A DNA stretch of 64,000 nt from positions 248,001 to 312,000 of the forward strand of contig NZ_CP162010.1 in NCBI RefSeq assembly GCF_041734645.1. The letters run 5' to 3'. The stretch is from Rodentibacter sp901420285. Lineage in GTDB: Bacteria > Pseudomonadota > Gammaproteobacteria > Enterobacterales > Pasteurellaceae. Within the stretch, counting starts at the first letter, position 1. Each line of letters opens with the position of its first letter. This document shows positions 63,498 to 64,000 of the stretch, piece after piece. Both the position numbers and the translations under genes were made by a program. The notes under the pieces were generated by a model. That model did no database searches, was not told where the DNA came from, and saw only the letters and a program-made list of their open reading frames with translations.

Positions 63498-64000
63498 ATG
63501 AGTCAAACTCAAATCCAGAGACCGAAACGCTCGCATATTTTCTTTATGAAAATCATTTTAGTCGTGTTTGTCTTAATTTTTGCCGGTGTCATCGGCTTTA
63601 ATGTGTTACGCGGCATTATGATTGGCAAAGCGCTAGCGAATATGCCGGAACAGTCCAGCCCGGTCACCGCATTGGAAGTACGCGCCAGCGAATGGACGCC
63701 GGTTATTCATACTACGGGGCTGGTTCGTCCGAATCAAGGAGCGATGCTAAGTGCTCAAAATGCGGGGAGCGTTTCGCGCGTGTTAGTGACAAACGGCCAA
63801 AACGTGAAGAAAGGCGATTTATTGGTTGAACTGGATAGTTCAGTTGAACGAGCCAGTCTTCAAGCAGCACAAGCTCAACTTCCGGCGCTTCAGCAAACCT
63901 ATCAACGTTATGCTAATTTGGTGGCCAGCGGAGCCGTATCTCGTCAAGAAGCGGACAATGCAAAATCCGCCTATGATGCACAAGTGGCGAATATCGAATC
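63498..64000 (+). CDS. acrA: RND efflux periplasmic adaptor (AcrA/MFP family), 3' end outside window
   Basis: The first 167 residues of a membrane-fusion protein. It has a basic N-terminus and an uncleaved-looking transmembrane helix (about residues 17-37), then the beta-barrel and lipoyl half-motif: T-T-G-L-V-R-P-N, A-G-S-V-S-R-V-L-V and G-Q-N-V-K-K-G-D-L-L-V-E-L-D, followed by the start of the alpha hairpin (Q-A-A-Q-A-Q-L). It links an inner-membrane RND pump to TolC. The frame is open to the last base. The inner-membrane pump gene is expected just beyond the window. Confidence 0.87.
   Translation, partial: MSQTQIQRPKRSHIFFMKIILVVFVLIFAGVIGFNVLRGIMIGKALANMPEQSSPVTALEVRASEWTPVIHTTGLVRPNQGAMLSAQNAGSVSRVLVTNGQNVKKGDLLVELDSSVERASLQAAQAQLPALQQTYQRYANLVASGAVSRQEADNAKSAYDAQVANIE

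Overview
The window is a stretch of a Pasteurellaceae chromosome, most likely from the Haemophilus/Aggregatibacter branch. Gene content and order match the Haemophilus influenzae pattern as I remember it: pflB-pflA-protein E; rpmE/mutY-yggX-mltC; rpsU-dnaG-rpoD; efp/epmB-oapA-oapB-recO-rlmD-relA-dgkA; napFDAGHBC-yggL-trmB/priA. The classical Haemophilus uptake word AAGTGCGGT is present (for example the inverted pair at 43359-43401). A related word, AGCACCGCATTG / CAATGCGGTGCT, is about ten times commoner.

Layout. 1-4040: anaerobic pyruvate metabolism (pflB, pflA) with two AT-rich membrane-protein genes wedged between them, then the protein E adhesin. 4105-9550: trhP (tRNA hydroxylation), then an AT-rich four-gene glycosyltransferase cluster, probably for lipooligosaccharide or another surface glycan. 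9562-12429: rpmE, mutY, yggX, mltC. 12430-15108: an accessory strip holding three two-hairpin repeat elements, a two-gene hypothetical operon, and a promoter plus start codon leading into 39.5 copies of ACGC, followed by a 123-bp tandem repeat. 15109-26805: one 3,898-residue trimeric autotransporter adhesin with three YadA-like head modules and a stalk of about 280 seven-residue repeats. 26987-27676: a VapBC-type toxin-antitoxin pair. 27913-32007: the macromolecular synthesis operon (rpsU, dnaG, rpoD). 32227-43334: tsaD, tdk, tyrP, ligA, zipA, cysZ, cysK and an ABC importer likely for cystine. 43426-51654: efp/epmB, oapAB, recO, rlmD, relA, dgkA. 51803-57966: the periplasmic nitrate reductase operon. 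58188-64000: yggL, trmB, priA, ftsN and the start of an acrR-acrA efflux locus.

The housekeeping parts are ordinary. The interesting part is 12.4-26.8 kb. The adhesin stalk carries an N-X-S/T sequon in essentially every heptad, so it could be saturated with HMW1C-type N-glycans. Its Leu-containing heptads are encoded almost invariantly by the dominant uptake-like word (about 44 copies in 5.9 kb), while equivalent codons in other heptads vary. Just upstream, a near-consensus promoter, a Shine-Dalgarno sequence and an ATG read straight into a long tetranucleotide tract, the usual design of a Haemophilus phase-variable gene. The three possible frames after the tract give three different C-termini.

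All counts and coordinates were read by eye. Family names rest on recognised motifs and remembered homologues; no search was run.
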